DNA from: PALSA-1353 sp050012375
GTDB lineage: Bacteria; Planctomycetota; Phycisphaerae; Tepidisphaerales; Tepidisphaeraceae
DNA: 64,000 nucleotides
Assembly (NCBI GenBank): GCA_050012375.1
Contig: JBEKHH010000012.1
Coordinates: 1-64,000, forward strand
Direction: 5' to 3'
Under the pieces are notes generated by a model. The model was not told the DNA's origin, searched no databases, and saw nothing but the letters and a program-made list of their open reading frames with translations. Below are positions 15,820 to 24,558 of the stretch, one piece after another. The position numbers and the translations under genes are program-made. Each line of letters opens with the position of its first letter. The first letter of the stretch is position 1.

Positions 15820-16653
15820 CTAAACCGAAAAAGCTGACGATACATCCGGCCCGTCGGCGCCGATTTTCGTGAAGACGGCGACGTACGTGCCGCTTTGAAC
15901 GTACGCGGGCGATAGCCAGCCGCCGTCCGGACCGGTCGCGGCGGCGGCCTGAACAAGATCGGGCTGCGACGGCCAATTTGTCGCCAGGTAAATCAGCACC
16001 TGAGCCCCTTCAACGCCATTGCCATTACTGTCGACGTAGCGGAGATTGTCGGTTCCGCCGGTGTTGTGATTGATCGCGATCGGACCGCCGCCGGCGCCGA
16101 CGTTCCCCGCATTCACGCTTGGCAATCCGCCATTCAGCGAGACGGCCGTGCCGTTCCACTGGGTGACGTTCACATTGCCGCCGGATGCAAACGTGCTGGT
16201 TCCGATGCTGGCTGGGAACGCGACCGAAGCCGCGGCGCTGGCGGTCTGCCCCGCGACCTGTGTGATATTCACGTTTACGTTGCTGCCGCTCATCGCGACG
16301 CTCGCCGCGCTTGCAGCGTTGGAGGCCAGCGGAAACGACTCTGCCGTGCCGGTCCAGTAGATCGTTCCGCCGAGCATGCCGTTGCTTTGATCGGTGGATG
16401 CCGGAGAGCTGCCAGATTGCTGCCGGAACAGCACGTGGTACGCCCCGGCCGTCGTGATCGCGGCCGGGAAATCGCCCTCGTAGATCCCGGTGGTGGATTG
16501 CTCCATGGCGGCATTGGCGTAATGCGCCCAATCTCCGACCAGCGGCAACTCGAAGACCCCGCTATCGGTGCGCCATGCCTGGCCCGCGGCATTGAGGATG
16601 ACGGCATATACCGTCGCGCCGGAGATGAATGGTGTTTTAAGCTCTTTAGACAT
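15820..16653 (-). CDS. Phage virion or tail-associated protein with Ig-like fold
   Basis: The 277-residue protein starts MSKELKTPFISGATVY. The upstream in-frame sequence runs into a hairpin repeat and the previous gene, so it was rejected. It begins with TVYAVILNAAGQAW, continues with VFELPLVGDWAHYANAAM, and has a Ser/Ala/Asn-rich middle with repeated NVNVTQ-type strands. A GADGPDVSSAFSV end follows a YVAVFTKIG strand, as in beta-sandwich domains that decorate tails. Family not named. Confidence 0.55.
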   Translation of the reverse strand: MSKELKTPFISGATVYAVILNAAGQAWRTDSGVFELPLVGDWAHYANAAMEQSTTGIYEGDFPAAITTAGAYHVLFRQQSGSSPASTDQSNGMLGGTIYWTGTAESFPLASNAASAASVAMSGSNVNVNITQVAGQTASAAASVAFPASIGTSTFASGGNVNVTQWNGTAVSLNGGLPSVNAGNVGAGGGPIAINHNTGGTDNLRYVDSNGNGVEGAQVLIYLATNWPSQPDLVQAAAATGPDGGWLSPAYVQSGTYVAVFTKIGADGPDVSSAFSV

Positions 16654-16668
16654 TTCCGTGAACCTATA

Positions 16669-16693
16669 TAGCCCCCGGTGATTCACCGGGGGT
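16669..16693. repeat. Hairpin AGCCCCCGGTGA type
   Basis: A near-perfect dyad, GCCCCCGGTGA against TTCACCGGGGG, lies between two phage genes. Copies are at 17026 and 40356, and a modified one is inside the gene at 14380. Confidence 0.75.
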
Positions 16694-17012
16694 TTGCCGG
16701 TGGCGTCAGCGTGACCGTTCCGTCCCTGTTGGCCGTTACGGTCCAGCCAGCCGGAACTGGATTCGGCGTCGTTCCGGTAATCGATCCGATCAATCCGCAA
16801 AGCAGCGCCGAAAGCTGGAACAGGCTCGCTGCGTTGGCTCCGAACGCCGCCACCACCTGGTGGGGCACCGCTCCTGGATTCTTCCAAACCAGGTTCGATC
16901 CATCGTTCAGAAGGTTGTTCAGACGGTTGAATTCAATCTGGATGCGCGCCCAGAATGAATTCACGCTCGCGGTCAGCGGATTCACGGGCGAAGTTGAAAG
17001 ATCGATTGGCAT
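16683..17012 (-). CDS. Small phage structural protein
   Basis: The 109-residue protein starts MPIDLSTSPVNPLTASV. A start 30 bases upstream would translate the hairpin repeat, so the internal ATG is preferred. It has an amphipathic helix (FWARIQIEFNRLNNLL) and a hydrophobic FQLSALLCGLIGSITG segment, then a beta-like WTVTANRDGTVTLTPP end. It lies between the tail fibre and the Ig-like protein and is probably part of the same tail-tip set. Function unknown. Confidence 0.5.
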   Translation of the reverse strand: MPIDLSTSPVNPLTASVNSFWARIQIEFNRLNNLLNDGSNLVWKNPGAVPHQVVAAFGANAASLFQLSALLCGLIGSITGTTPNPVPAGWTVTANRDGTVTLTPPANPR

Positions 17013-17025
17013 GGTTTCTCCACAT

Positions 17026-17050
17026 AGCCCCCGGTGAATCACCGGGGGCT
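17026..17050. repeat. Perfect hairpin AGCCCCCGGTGA/TCACCGGGGGCT
   Basis: A 12-bp perfect stem with a one-base centre lies at the gene boundary downstream of the tail-fibre gene. It may also act as a weak transcription brake, but no U-tract follows on the minus strand. Confidence 0.8.
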
Positions 17051-17061
17051 AACTGTTGTTC

Positions 17062-18816
17062 TCACAATCCATTCGCGTATCCGGTTAAATCCCACTTCGA
17101 ATTGTCCTGATCGTACTGGAACGTTAAATACGCCTTCTTTCCCGCGGCGATCGTGCCGGCCGAGCTCGAGCCGAGGTCGTAGCCGGCGGCGAAGGATAGG
17201 ATCATCGCGGTGCTACCGGAGTTGGTATTTTTGATTCGCTGCACGACCTTCGTGAAATCGGCCACAGTGGCTCCGGTCCCTGTATTAAATGGCGGCGGAT
17301 TCACCGTCAGCGTGTTCGACGTCAAGGTGCCGGCATCGACGGCGATCTCGCTGAAACTGGCCAATGGCGGCGTGACGGCGCTGGATGAGACGCTCGGGGA
17401 CGAAAATGTCTGTGGAATCTCAAAAACGGAAGTGCCGCCGGAAAGTATCGCGATGAAGACGTTCCCGGCGTCAGCTTGATTCGCGAGATAGGGGATATAG
17501 GGCTGCGAAAGATTCGGCGTATTCTGCACGAACCGGCAACCCTTCACCTCAACACCCGACATGCTGATGAACTGGGCATTGTGCGGGCTGCTGGAGGTAT
17601 CGTTGTTAATGAAGTCGCAATCCTCGCAATAGATCGTGCAGTTCGCCCCCGCAAGGCTCCGCATGGTGCTGGAAACTCCGTTGTATGTCGTTATGAATTG
17701 GCAACGTAAAAATGTTCCGTTGAAGGTCCATGTTCCCGTTGTCGCGTGCTGGGTGGTATCGTAGTTGGACCGGAACCAGCAGTCATCGCACGTGTAAACA
17801 GTGGAGTTGCCGTTGCCCGCGCCAGAGTTCAAATACAGGCCGTCAATTCGTCCCGTGAAGTCGCAATTGCGCAGCGTAAAGGCGGTGGATGTCTGCGTCG
17901 ATCCGGCCCCGGCCCCTATGTTAAACCCGATCGGCGCTACGTTGTTCGTTCCATTGATCGCGTTGATCGTAACATTCTCCACCACCGATCCAGTGCCCAA
18001 GACGACGAAGAGTCCCGGAGTTGAGGCGACGCCGGTGTTCTGGATGGTCGTCACGCCGATGCCGCATCCGGAGAGACTGACGCCGTTCGGCAGAACGATT
18101 TGGCCTGGGCAATTGTAAGTTCCCGGCCCGACGAAAACGCATTGCCCCGGGGTTGCCACTGAGAGCGCGTGGGCAATCGTGGCGTAGGGAGCGAGGTTCG
18201 TCCCATTACCCCTCATGTCGCTGCCATTGGTCCCATCCACATAAATCGCCTGGGCAGCGGTGAACGTTGATTTGATGAAATTCCCGTTCGTGTCGATATA
18301 GCTGGCAATAAAGCCGCCGATGGCATTGGCGCCAAAGCCCGCGATATATTTCTTGCCCGTGGTGCTGCCGCTGAAGGAAGGGGCGAATACTGTTCCAATG
18401 GCGGTCACCGATCCCGAAACCGACAGAGCTGCGCCGAAAGCCGAGCCGGAGATCGTCCCTGAGCTTCCCGTCACCGCGGGAGAGATCAAAAGGGTTGTGC
18501 AGTCCAGCTCGACATTCCCGCTGCCATCTGCGTAGACGTCGGCGATGGAGTCAAAATTCAGGCCGCCGCCGAGATATAATTGTACGGTCGAGGAGAGCTG
18601 CACCATGCCCTCGGCCACCGTCATCGCCGCAAAGCCGGTGTCGTCGCAGAAATTGAGTGCTCGATTCGAGCCGGTGTTGATGATCTGGATGCGGGTGTTG
18701 CCGTCGCTGTCTTTAACGTTGCCGGCATAATCCAGATCGAGCCCGCCGAGATTCAGCGTGCCGGTCAGCGTCCCGCCGGCCAGGGGAAGAAATTGTCCAA
18801 TGTATCCGCCCAACAT
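17062..18816 (-). CDS. Tail fibre with right-handed beta-helix
   Basis: The 584-residue protein begins MLGGYIGQFLPLAGGTLTGT; PLAGGTLTGTLN is the common phage tail-fibre N-terminal repeat. It continues with a parallel beta-helix domain (YATIAHALSVATPGQ, GPGTYNCPGQIVLPNGVSLS) and a C-terminal beta domain (AGKKAYLTFQYDQDNSKWDL). Such fibres bind or degrade surface polysaccharide. Its ATG overlaps the stop of the preceding gene as TAATG, so translation is coupled. Confidence 0.75.
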   Translation of the reverse strand: MLGGYIGQFLPLAGGTLTGTLNLGGLDLDYAGNVKDSDGNTRIQIINTGSNRALNFCDDTGFAAMTVAEGMVQLSSTVQLYLGGGLNFDSIADVYADGSGNVELDCTTLLISPAVTGSSGTISGSAFGAALSVSGSVTAIGTVFAPSFSGSTTGKKYIAGFGANAIGGFIASYIDTNGNFIKSTFTAAQAIYVDGTNGSDMRGNGTNLAPYATIAHALSVATPGQCVFVGPGTYNCPGQIVLPNGVSLSGCGIGVTTIQNTGVASTPGLFVVLGTGSVVENVTINAINGTNNVAPIGFNIGAGAGSTQTSTAFTLRNCDFTGRIDGLYLNSGAGNGNSTVYTCDDCWFRSNYDTTQHATTGTWTFNGTFLRCQFITTYNGVSSTMRSLAGANCTIYCEDCDFINNDTSSSPHNAQFISMSGVEVKGCRFVQNTPNLSQPYIPYLANQADAGNVFIAILSGGTSVFEIPQTFSSPSVSSSAVTPPLASFSEIAVDAGTLTSNTLTVNPPPFNTGTGATVADFTKVVQRIKNTNSGSTAMILSFAAGYDLGSSSAGTIAAGKKAYLTFQYDQDNSKWDLTGYANGL

Positions 18817-20714
18817 TATGGGTTCCCCGATGTAGGTGCGAGCACCTGAAATCCCGCTTGAATCCAATTCACAACGGCCGCAGGTTCAAGGTTCGCCTTC
18901 CAATTTCCGCTCCATTGGTTCTCCATCGCCGACAGCAGCGCAGGAGCGCCAGAGTATCCAAGCGACTGTGCGTAGGTTCGTGTACATCGCGTCGGGTCAG
19001 CGTAGTGCGGAATCGCGCCGATCACGTTGAGGACGCCGGTCACACCAGGAAAATAACATTGAAGATAGGTGATCGTCGCGCTCGGCGGCCCGTTGAAATT
19101 CAAAGCATTCGCTGCGCCGGTCGCCGGATTTGGATAGCTCGATGACCAGGTGTACCAGTCATTAACTACGCAGTTGCTCAGTGCAGCGACCGTCGCCACC
19201 GTCGGCAGCCCCTTGGCCCCGTCGTTGACGTGGACCCCCAGGGCAAACCCGCCATTGACGACCTCCGGCTTGTTGATAACGGTCACCGTGTCCATCGTGC
19301 CGGTTGGAACGCAGTCAAGAAACACGCCCCACCCGCGCGTGCCACCGTTGGTGGCAGGCGGCACCGGCGGCGGTTCAACCATCGTCAAGGCGCTTCCGAT
19401 CATTCCACCAAAGTCGAACTCATTGCCACCTTTGCCATCACCGCCACCGTCGACCACAACATTGTGGAAGCGGCCTTGATACACTGCAACATAGCCCGCG
19501 ATGGGATTGGCAAGGAACAGGTCCGTATCACATAGACCGCCGGAATTTCCTTCAAGTCCTTCGGAATCTGCGGTGGCGAAGACGGTGTTGACGTATCGGT
19601 GCTGCGGATCATTTGTCTCCGTCTTCGGGTTGACCCCCGTATACCAGTCGTGCTCGCGGCCCATCGGGTCAGATTTCGGCGCGGCCGTTACGTTCCAGCC
19701 GTTGTTAACCAGCACGTTTCCATCGCAGAGCATGTCATGGATGTGATAGTCATAAGCCCCGGCGAACGCCCCGTAGTTGTAAGCGATCACATTGCGGCGA
19801 ATGATGACCGTGTTGATCGCATAGGTCGGCCCGGTCTCGATGTTGATGGCCGTATGGAAGAATCGGAAGCGGTTATCTTCGATCAGGATGTGATCGCTTG
19901 GTGCGCCCCACTGACCGTTTTGGTCGAGAACCTGAAACGCCACGACCTCACCGGCGTAGCCCTTGTCGTAAGTCGGAGAGGCTGGATCGCGCTGATCGGC
20001 GTAGAAATCAATGCCGTCTACAATCACATAATGGGCCGGGCCGTTGGCGACGCCCAGTTGCGCCTCGATGAGCGGACGCGGGAGCGAGCGATCCAAAAAC
20101 CCCTTCGGACCCACGCTGACGAACATCAGCGGCCTCGCGGCCGTCCCCACGTTGCCACGCAGGTTCGTATTGATGATCGCCTGCGAGTAGATATCGCCCT
20201 TGTATATAATAATCGCGTGTGATCCGTTGGCGATGGCGGCGTTTTGGGCGCTTGCAAGATCGTTGAAATCGTTCGCGCCGTGATAGGGCGCGCCCGACGG
20301 ACTGAAACCGATGGCGTTGGCGGGGATGTACGAGGTCAGATCGACGAATCCGTTTGCATCCTTCGGGAATGTCGCCAGCCACGCGTCCGATCCATACGTC
20401 TGCCCTGCCATCCCCGGCAACGCGCCCGGCTGTGTCGTTGGCGGAGTTACGACAGGCGACGGAACGACCGGCGGAGGAACAACCACCACTGGCGGCGGCG
20501 TCACCGGCTGGGTTGTGCGCTGAGTTGCCGCCGGGGTGAAGGTGACCGGCGTCGGCCCGACCGTGATAACCCCACCGCTCGACATCGTCGCCGATTGCGC
20601 CGGCAGGGTTGCAGTGGAACTTTGCGCTGTAACCTTTAGCGCGACCGCGATGATGAGTAGAAACAGCAGCGCCGTGATCGCGGGTATGAGCGGATGTCTT
20701 TTGTTGTGTCGCAT
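18816..20714 (-). CDS. Exported beta-helix protein, possible polysaccharide-acting
   Basis: The 632-residue protein has an N-terminal hydrophobic segment (AITALLFLLIIAVALKVTA) followed by a Thr/Pro/Val-rich linker with TTQP motifs. It then has a long right-handed beta-helix domain (HYVIVDGIDFYADQR, HILIEDNRFRFFHTAINIET, NTVIIRRNVIAYNYG). The segment anchors or exports it, unlike a normal virion fibre. It is coupled to the tail-fibre gene by TAATG. The linker is host-like, so it may be a host-derived lyase or adhesin carried by the phage. Catalytic residues could not be assigned. Confidence 0.6.
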   Translation of the reverse strand: MRHNKRHPLIPAITALLFLLIIAVALKVTAQSSTATLPAQSATMSSGGVITVGPTPVTFTPAATQRTTQPVTPPPVVVVPPPVVPSPVVTPPTTQPGALPGMAGQTYGSDAWLATFPKDANGFVDLTSYIPANAIGFSPSGAPYHGANDFNDLASAQNAAIANGSHAIIIYKGDIYSQAIINTNLRGNVGTAARPLMFVSVGPKGFLDRSLPRPLIEAQLGVANGPAHYVIVDGIDFYADQRDPASPTYDKGYAGEVVAFQVLDQNGQWGAPSDHILIEDNRFRFFHTAINIETGPTYAINTVIIRRNVIAYNYGAFAGAYDYHIHDMLCDGNVLVNNGWNVTAAPKSDPMGREHDWYTGVNPKTETNDPQHRYVNTVFATADSEGLEGNSGGLCDTDLFLANPIAGYVAVYQGRFHNVVVDGGGDGKGGNEFDFGGMIGSALTMVEPPPVPPATNGGTRGWGVFLDCVPTGTMDTVTVINKPEVVNGGFALGVHVNDGAKGLPTVATVAALSNCVVNDWYTWSSSYPNPATGAANALNFNGPPSATITYLQCYFPGVTGVLNVIGAIPHYADPTRCTRTYAQSLGYSGAPALLSAMENQWSGNWKANLEPAAVVNWIQAGFQVLAPTSGNP

Positions 20715-20778
20715 AAGTCTCACCGTTGCACGAGCGCCCTCCGGGCAATCTTGGCCCGGCGGCGAATTCGACGAATTA

Positions 20779-20940
20779 TCACTTCCCGTTATAGACAGAC
20801 CATGCAAGGCAGCAAACCGACAGGCCGAGGAAGATCTGCGCTGCGCCGAAGAGTCCGGCCTTGTCAGAAAAGCGGAAACCAGCCCCACAGCAGATGAAAA
20901 ATAGCACCAAGAAAATGATGCAGAGAATTTGCGCGATCAT
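20779..20940 (-). CDS. Small two-helix membrane protein, holin candidate
   Basis: This 53-residue frame starts MIAQILCIIFLVLFFICC with GGGAG before the ATG. It has two hydrophobic stretches separated by a short polar turn (RFSDKAGLFG). Small two-span membrane proteins next to phage lysis genes are often holins. It lies between the gene for a membrane/coiled-coil protein and the exported beta-helix gene. No endolysin is recognised nearby, so the role is inferred. Confidence 0.55.
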   Translation of the reverse strand: MIAQILCIIFLVLFFICCGAGFRFSDKAGLFGAAQIFLGLSVCCLAWSVYNGK

Positions 20941-20951
20941 AGATGCTCCCG

Positions 20952-21248
20952 CTAAGGTTTCTCCGGTGGATCGTTCGCGGACTGTCCATTCATTTCCCGC
21001 TGCTGCTGTTTAGGCGTCAGCGCACCCCATTGTGATCCGATAACCCGATCCAGCTTGCCGTTGATGCCGTGCAGGTCGCTGTCGATAGTGTCCAGCCGCT
21101 TTTCGTGGCTTGATAGTTGCGTGCTCGTTGCTCCCGCCCACATTCCGCCAGCCAGGATGGCGATGGCCACTGTCACGAATACCGCGACAAGCGCGACCAG
21201 GACGGCCTTACGCTCAACGCGGACGATTGCAGTTTCGTTATCTGGCAT
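20952..21248 (-). CDS. Membrane-anchored coiled-coil phage protein
   Basis: The 98-residue protein begins MPDNETAIVRVERKAVL, followed by one transmembrane helix (LVALVAVFVTVAIAILAGGM) and a polar region with heptads (HEKRLDTIDSDLHGINGKLD). An AAGGG site precedes the ATG at 21248. The design, N-in with one span and a coiled coil outside, fits a holin accessory or spanin-like protein. No lipobox is seen. It clusters with the small membrane proteins on both sides. Confidence 0.55.
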   Translation of the reverse strand: MPDNETAIVRVERKAVLVALVAVFVTVAIAILAGGMWAGATSTQLSSHEKRLDTIDSDLHGINGKLDRVIGSQWGALTPKQQQREMNGQSANDPPEKP

Positions 21249-21342
21249 ACATTCTATCCCTTCTGTCCAGCCCAGCGCCAGCCCGACGGCGGCAAGCATG
21301 ATCCAGGTGATTGCGATTTGCGATTGCGGCGGACATGCACTT

Positions 21343-22389
21343 TCACGCGCCGCCGAGATAAGCTGTCCATGTCGCCAAGCTCGCGCGAATATATGCGGTA
21401 AGCGCCGCTTGACCGATCGCGCCGGCCTCGTGATCCTGGAGAACGGACATTGACACACGCGCCAATTCTTCGGGATCATCGCTATCCACGCGCCAGTGCG
21501 GGGGCACCCAATCAATCGAATCGCTGACCACGGCGGGCACGCCTTCCGCCAAACTGTCCGCGGTGACGATATTGAACGTCTCCGTGCAACTCGGCTGCAT
21601 CGTCAAATCCATTGCCGAAATCTGGTGTCGGAATTCCGCCCAGCTTTGCCAGGGAACCTCGATCAATTTGGCGGTCGTCAAGCCGGCATACATATTCCGC
21701 ATCATCTTCAAGACGCCCAGTCCATGCTCCACGCGATCAACATTGATGTGGAATTCGATCCGCTTACCCATGCGCCTTCCGATGCTGATCGACGCCGCAG
21801 CAGCCGTGGCGTGGTTTTTAAGCAGTCGAATGGCTCCGAAACTGCCGATGCGGATCGTATCGCCAAAGCCGTGTGATCGTACCTTGGCGAATGGCCGGTC
21901 CTGATCGTAGAGATTGGGCAAGAGCAGGCATCGGCCGTTATATGCCCTTCGCGCCCAATCGCAGAAACGGGAACTATTGGCGGCCATCGCCACATTCAGT
22001 CGGTCGTCCTGGAGCGTAAGCCCCTCTCTAAAGAGCTTGACGGCTCCCGCCTCGACTTGAAGGAACGCCACTTGACTGTGCAGACGGACGATGAACTGCA
22101 CCTCGTGGAACGCAGCGGACAGTTTGGCGAGTTCTGCGGTGGCAAGCCAGCAAGCCTCAATCACACAATGCGTCGGAGAATATCGTTTGAGAGCGGCGCT
22201 GATGTCGGCGGACTGCTTGGCCCCCGCGAGATTCGATTCGATGCCAGAGCGCCGAAGCACTCGACAGCTATGGAGTCCGTTTACTCCCAATCCGACGTGC
22301 GAACTTCCGTCGCCGAAGTCTCGATAGACGATGAGAACCTTGGCCTGTTTCGCGGTGTCGATCTTGTAGGGCAGCACAGTGTCTTTCAT
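21343..22389 (-). CDS. Glycosyltransferase, GT-B fold (group 1/GT4-like)
   Basis: The 348-residue protein has an N-terminal Rossmann-like part with KVLIVYRDFGDG and VGLGVNGLHSCRVLRRSG. The C-terminal part contains the donor-site pattern MQPSCTETFNIVTADSLAEG and VPAVVSDSIDW with the conserved Glu. It transfers a sugar from a nucleotide donor to an unknown acceptor. The location at the start of a phage operon suggests modification of virion, host surface or DNA. DNA modification is unlikely because no modified-base pathway is visible. Confidence 0.75.
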   Translation of the reverse strand: MKDTVLPYKIDTAKQAKVLIVYRDFGDGSSHVGLGVNGLHSCRVLRRSGIESNLAGAKQSADISAALKRYSPTHCVIEACWLATAELAKLSAAFHEVQFIVRLHSQVAFLQVEAGAVKLFREGLTLQDDRLNVAMAANSSRFCDWARRAYNGRCLLLPNLYDQDRPFAKVRSHGFGDTIRIGSFGAIRLLKNHATAAAASISIGRRMGKRIEFHINVDRVEHGLGVLKMMRNMYAGLTTAKLIEVPWQSWAEFRHQISAMDLTMQPSCTETFNIVTADSLAEGVPAVVSDSIDWVPPHWRVDSDDPEELARVSMSVLQDHEAGAIGQAALTAYIRASLATWTAYLGGA

Positions 22390-22471
22390 TCAAAGCGCCA
22401 ATCCATCTCGTGTTAGGAACGGCGCTAGTTGTTACACCCCGCGACGTACGGGACGATTCCAAAATTTCGCT

Positions 22472-22822
22472 TTATGCCGCTGGCGGAGTAGGCGGCGCCG
22501 ATCCGAGAGACTGAGAGGCCGCCTGCAATCCCGTCGTCACCGCCCCAACCGCCTGCTGAGCGCTGACTCTGGAAGTCACGCTATGGGCAACGATCCCCGC
22601 AATGACGCCGACCGCGCCCAGAATTCCCGCGACAACCTGGCCCCACGGCGCCGGAACAGCCGCCGCAACAACAGGCGCCACCTCGCTCGCCGCCTCGCTG
22701 ACGTTGCCCAACTTTTGGGTAGTCGGGTTGTTCGGCGTCTCCAACGATGCGCAAGACGACGCCAGGGCCAGGACGCCGATTGCCAGTGCGAGGAGGCCCA
22801 CAGCAATAATGCGATTCGTCAT
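22472..22822 (-). CDS. Small lipoprotein-like membrane protein
   Basis: The 116-residue protein starts MTNRIIAVGLLALAIGVL and has ALASSCAS, a lipoprotein-type site. A Thr/Asn-rich stretch and a second hydrophobic segment (AGILGAVGVIAGIVAHSV) follow, then an Ala-rich end. An ATG ten codons upstream is possible. A lipid anchor plus a small hydrophobic span fits a lysis or envelope accessory. It is the last phage-like gene at this end. Confidence 0.55.
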   Translation of the reverse strand: MTNRIIAVGLLALAIGVLALASSCASLETPNNPTTQKLGNVSEAASEVAPVVAAAVPAPWGQVVAGILGAVGVIAGIVAHSVTSRVSAQQAVGAVTTGLQAASQSLGSAPPTPPAA

Positions 22823-23272
22823 GACGACTCCCGAAATGAGGTGTTTGTCCAAAACAGCGGCAGGGGCGGACGCGGTAAGGAGGTGGACCGCGGCAAACGC
22901 CCCGCCGCTGAGCGGTGCGCTTAATTGTCTCGATTTAGTGTGGTCCCTCTATTAAAGGGTCCGGGAGGTGAAAGTTTTGGACGTGTTTTCCGGAAAATCG
23001 AGAATTTCCTCAAAAAAATTTTCGCAGAGGCAGTGCCCGGCATTAAACACCCTCGCAGGCACGATCATTGCTATATCCCCCCGAAGCGGCAGGAAACCGG
23101 GGCGTTGGCCCGGCATCCGCCGAGATGCCGTCCCCGCGGGAAGTATCGGACCCGATCGGTCGACAGTGGTCATTTGAACTAAACGCACCGAACTCCCCCC
23201 GCACGGCCCGTTACGCCTTGCCCATTTACTCATCGTCCAAGCAGCGAAACAAATTGCGGCGGACTTCGCAGG
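22823..23272. other. Junction between phage module and host genes
   Basis: No gene was recognised. There is an imperfect hairpin near 22942-22962 (GGTCCCT/AGGGTCC) and A/T-rich stretches around 23010. A phage attachment site could lie here, but without the other end it cannot be matched. No tRNA is present. Confidence 0.45.
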
Positions 23273-23300
23273 TTGACAGCGGCAAAGGACCGATCATAAT
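23273..23300 (+). promoter_or_regulatory. Sigma-70-type promoter for the DUF2203 gene
   Basis: TTGACA at 23273-23278 and CATAAT at 23295-23300 are separated by 16 bases. Transcription would start near 23307, about 80 bases before the gene. Confidence 0.6.
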
Positions 23301-23386
23301 CGCTGGTGTCTTGCATTGCCGACGTGGGCCACCAACCCTACGGGCGGGAGAGATCAATCGGCGCATGGAGAAAGGTAGTCTTTTCA

Positions 23387-23815
23387 ATGGCCGGCCCACA
23401 ATTCCTCACCCCTAAATCTGTTTTGCCCTCTCGGTCTACCAAGCGATTCAAGCTGGCCGAGGCGAATCGGTCGCTTCCTTTGGTGCGCCGAATCGTGTCG
23501 GATATCGTAAAGACCCACGATCAGATCACCGCGCTGCAGACCTCCCTCGACGCCGCCAAGCCCAAGGAGCAGCCCACCCTGCAGACCCAGCTCAACCGGG
23601 CCGTCGAACACCTTCAGAACTACGTTGAGGAGTTGCACGAGGTCGGCTGCGACCTGAAAGACTATCAGATGGGTCTGGTCGATTTCATCGGCCGTCACCG
23701 GGGACACGATGTGTGCCTCTGCTGGAAGCTGGGCGAGGAAAACATCGCCTATTGGCACGAAATTCAAACCGGATTCGCCGGTCGCCAGCCCGTGTCGATC
23801 CTCGAAGAGAATTAG
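23387..23815 (+). CDS. DUF2203 family protein
   Basis: The 142-residue protein shows the family pattern: FKLAEANRSLPLVRRIV, a coiled-coil helix (HLQNYVEELHEVGCDLKDY), then GLVDFIGRHRGHDVCLCWKL and WHEIQTGFAGRQPV. The function is not established. The start at 23387 was chosen; an upstream start would add a non-homologous stretch. It converges with queE, leaving three bases between the stops. A good promoter lies upstream. Confidence 0.8.
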   Translation: MAGPQFLTPKSVLPSRSTKRFKLAEANRSLPLVRRIVSDIVKTHDQITALQTSLDAAKPKEQPTLQTQLNRAVEHLQNYVEELHEVGCDLKDYQMGLVDFIGRHRGHDVCLCWKLGEENIAYWHEIQTGFAGRQPVSILEEN

Positions 23816-23818
23816 CCC

Positions 23819-24508
23819 CTACGTGCCTCGCCGGTGGCCATACAGTAGCACGTGTAATCGCGGACAAAAGCGAAATCCTTCCTGCTTGCAGATGTCGCTG
23901 ATCCATGCCGATCGTGCGTCCAGCGTCTCCCTATCCTTGCCTTCGGGCATCAGCTGCACATCGCTGGCCGACCATCCCTTCAGCCGGCGAAGCAGATCGC
24001 GGATTTCCTCCAAATCCCCCGGCTGGCAAACGACAAACTTCAGCTGAAAATCCGGCGATAAGTCGATGAATTGCTGAATGACCTCCACATTCAGCCGCTT
24101 TTCTTCATGCCCGCGCGCAAACCGCCCCCCTTCCGGCTGTGTCGGCGTGGAATTCGACAGTTTGGGCGACAGGCTCGCCAAATCCACTTTCACCGGTGCA
24201 AAAACCGTGGCGGCCGTCTCTATCGTGATGTGATAGTCGCGAGCCTTCAGTGCATCACAAAGTTCGACCAGATCCGGCATGATCATCGGCTCGCCGCCAG
24301 TAACCACGATGTGACGGCCGGGAAACTTGGCCACACGCTCTAAAATCACGCCGACGGGAACATCTTCCCCCTCCGGCCGCCAGCTCGCGTAGGGAGTATC
24401 GCACCAAACGCATCGCAAATTGCATCCGCTGGCGCGCACAAACGCCGACGGTATGCCCATCAGCTTCCCTTCGCCTTGAATCGAATAAAAGACCTCAGCC
24501 AACCGCAT
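23819..24508 (-). CDS. queE: 7-carboxy-7-deazaguanine synthase
   Basis: This radical-SAM enzyme converts 6-carboxytetrahydropterin to 7-carboxy-7-deazaguanine in queuosine synthesis. The 229-residue protein begins MRLAEVFYSIQGEG and carries the cluster motif C-x3-C-x2-C (Cys29, 33, 36 in SGCNLRCVWCD), then HIVVTGGEPM. The LKFVVCQPGDLEEI and QLMPEG segments also fit QueE. No other queuosine gene is in the window. It lies downstream of nth in the same direction. Confidence 0.9.
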   Translation of the reverse strand: MRLAEVFYSIQGEGKLMGIPSAFVRASGCNLRCVWCDTPYASWRPEGEDVPVGVILERVAKFPGRHIVVTGGEPMIMPDLVELCDALKARDYHITIETAATVFAPVKVDLASLSPKLSNSTPTQPEGGRFARGHEEKRLNVEVIQQFIDLSPDFQLKFVVCQPGDLEEIRDLLRRLKGWSASDVQLMPEGKDRETLDARSAWISDICKQEGFRFCPRLHVLLYGHRRGT

Positions 24509-24558
24509 GGCAACCTCAATCCGGATGTTCTCGCTTCAAGGTGTGTAATGGCAATGGT

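Larger units (their letters stand above)
1..22822 (-). mobile_element. Tailed-phage (prophage) module, left end outside window
   Basis: Nearly every gene here is on the minus strand. The region contains terminase small and large subunits, a Gp29-like portal, a capsid protease/scaffold, a major capsid protein, tail proteins, a frameshifted tail-chaperone pair, a possible tape measure, a tail fibre and lysis-like membrane proteins. No integrase, repressor or attachment site is visible, so the left limit is unknown. The right limit is placed at the last phage-like gene; beyond it lies host DUF2203. Gene order is unusual for a tailed phage because the fibre and lysis-like genes precede the terminase. 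Whether it is an active prophage or a decayed one cannot be told from this segment. Confidence 0.85.

Noticed and set aside
22942..22962. Hairpin as a phage attachment site
   Set aside because: The other prophage end is not in the window, so no matching copy can be shown.
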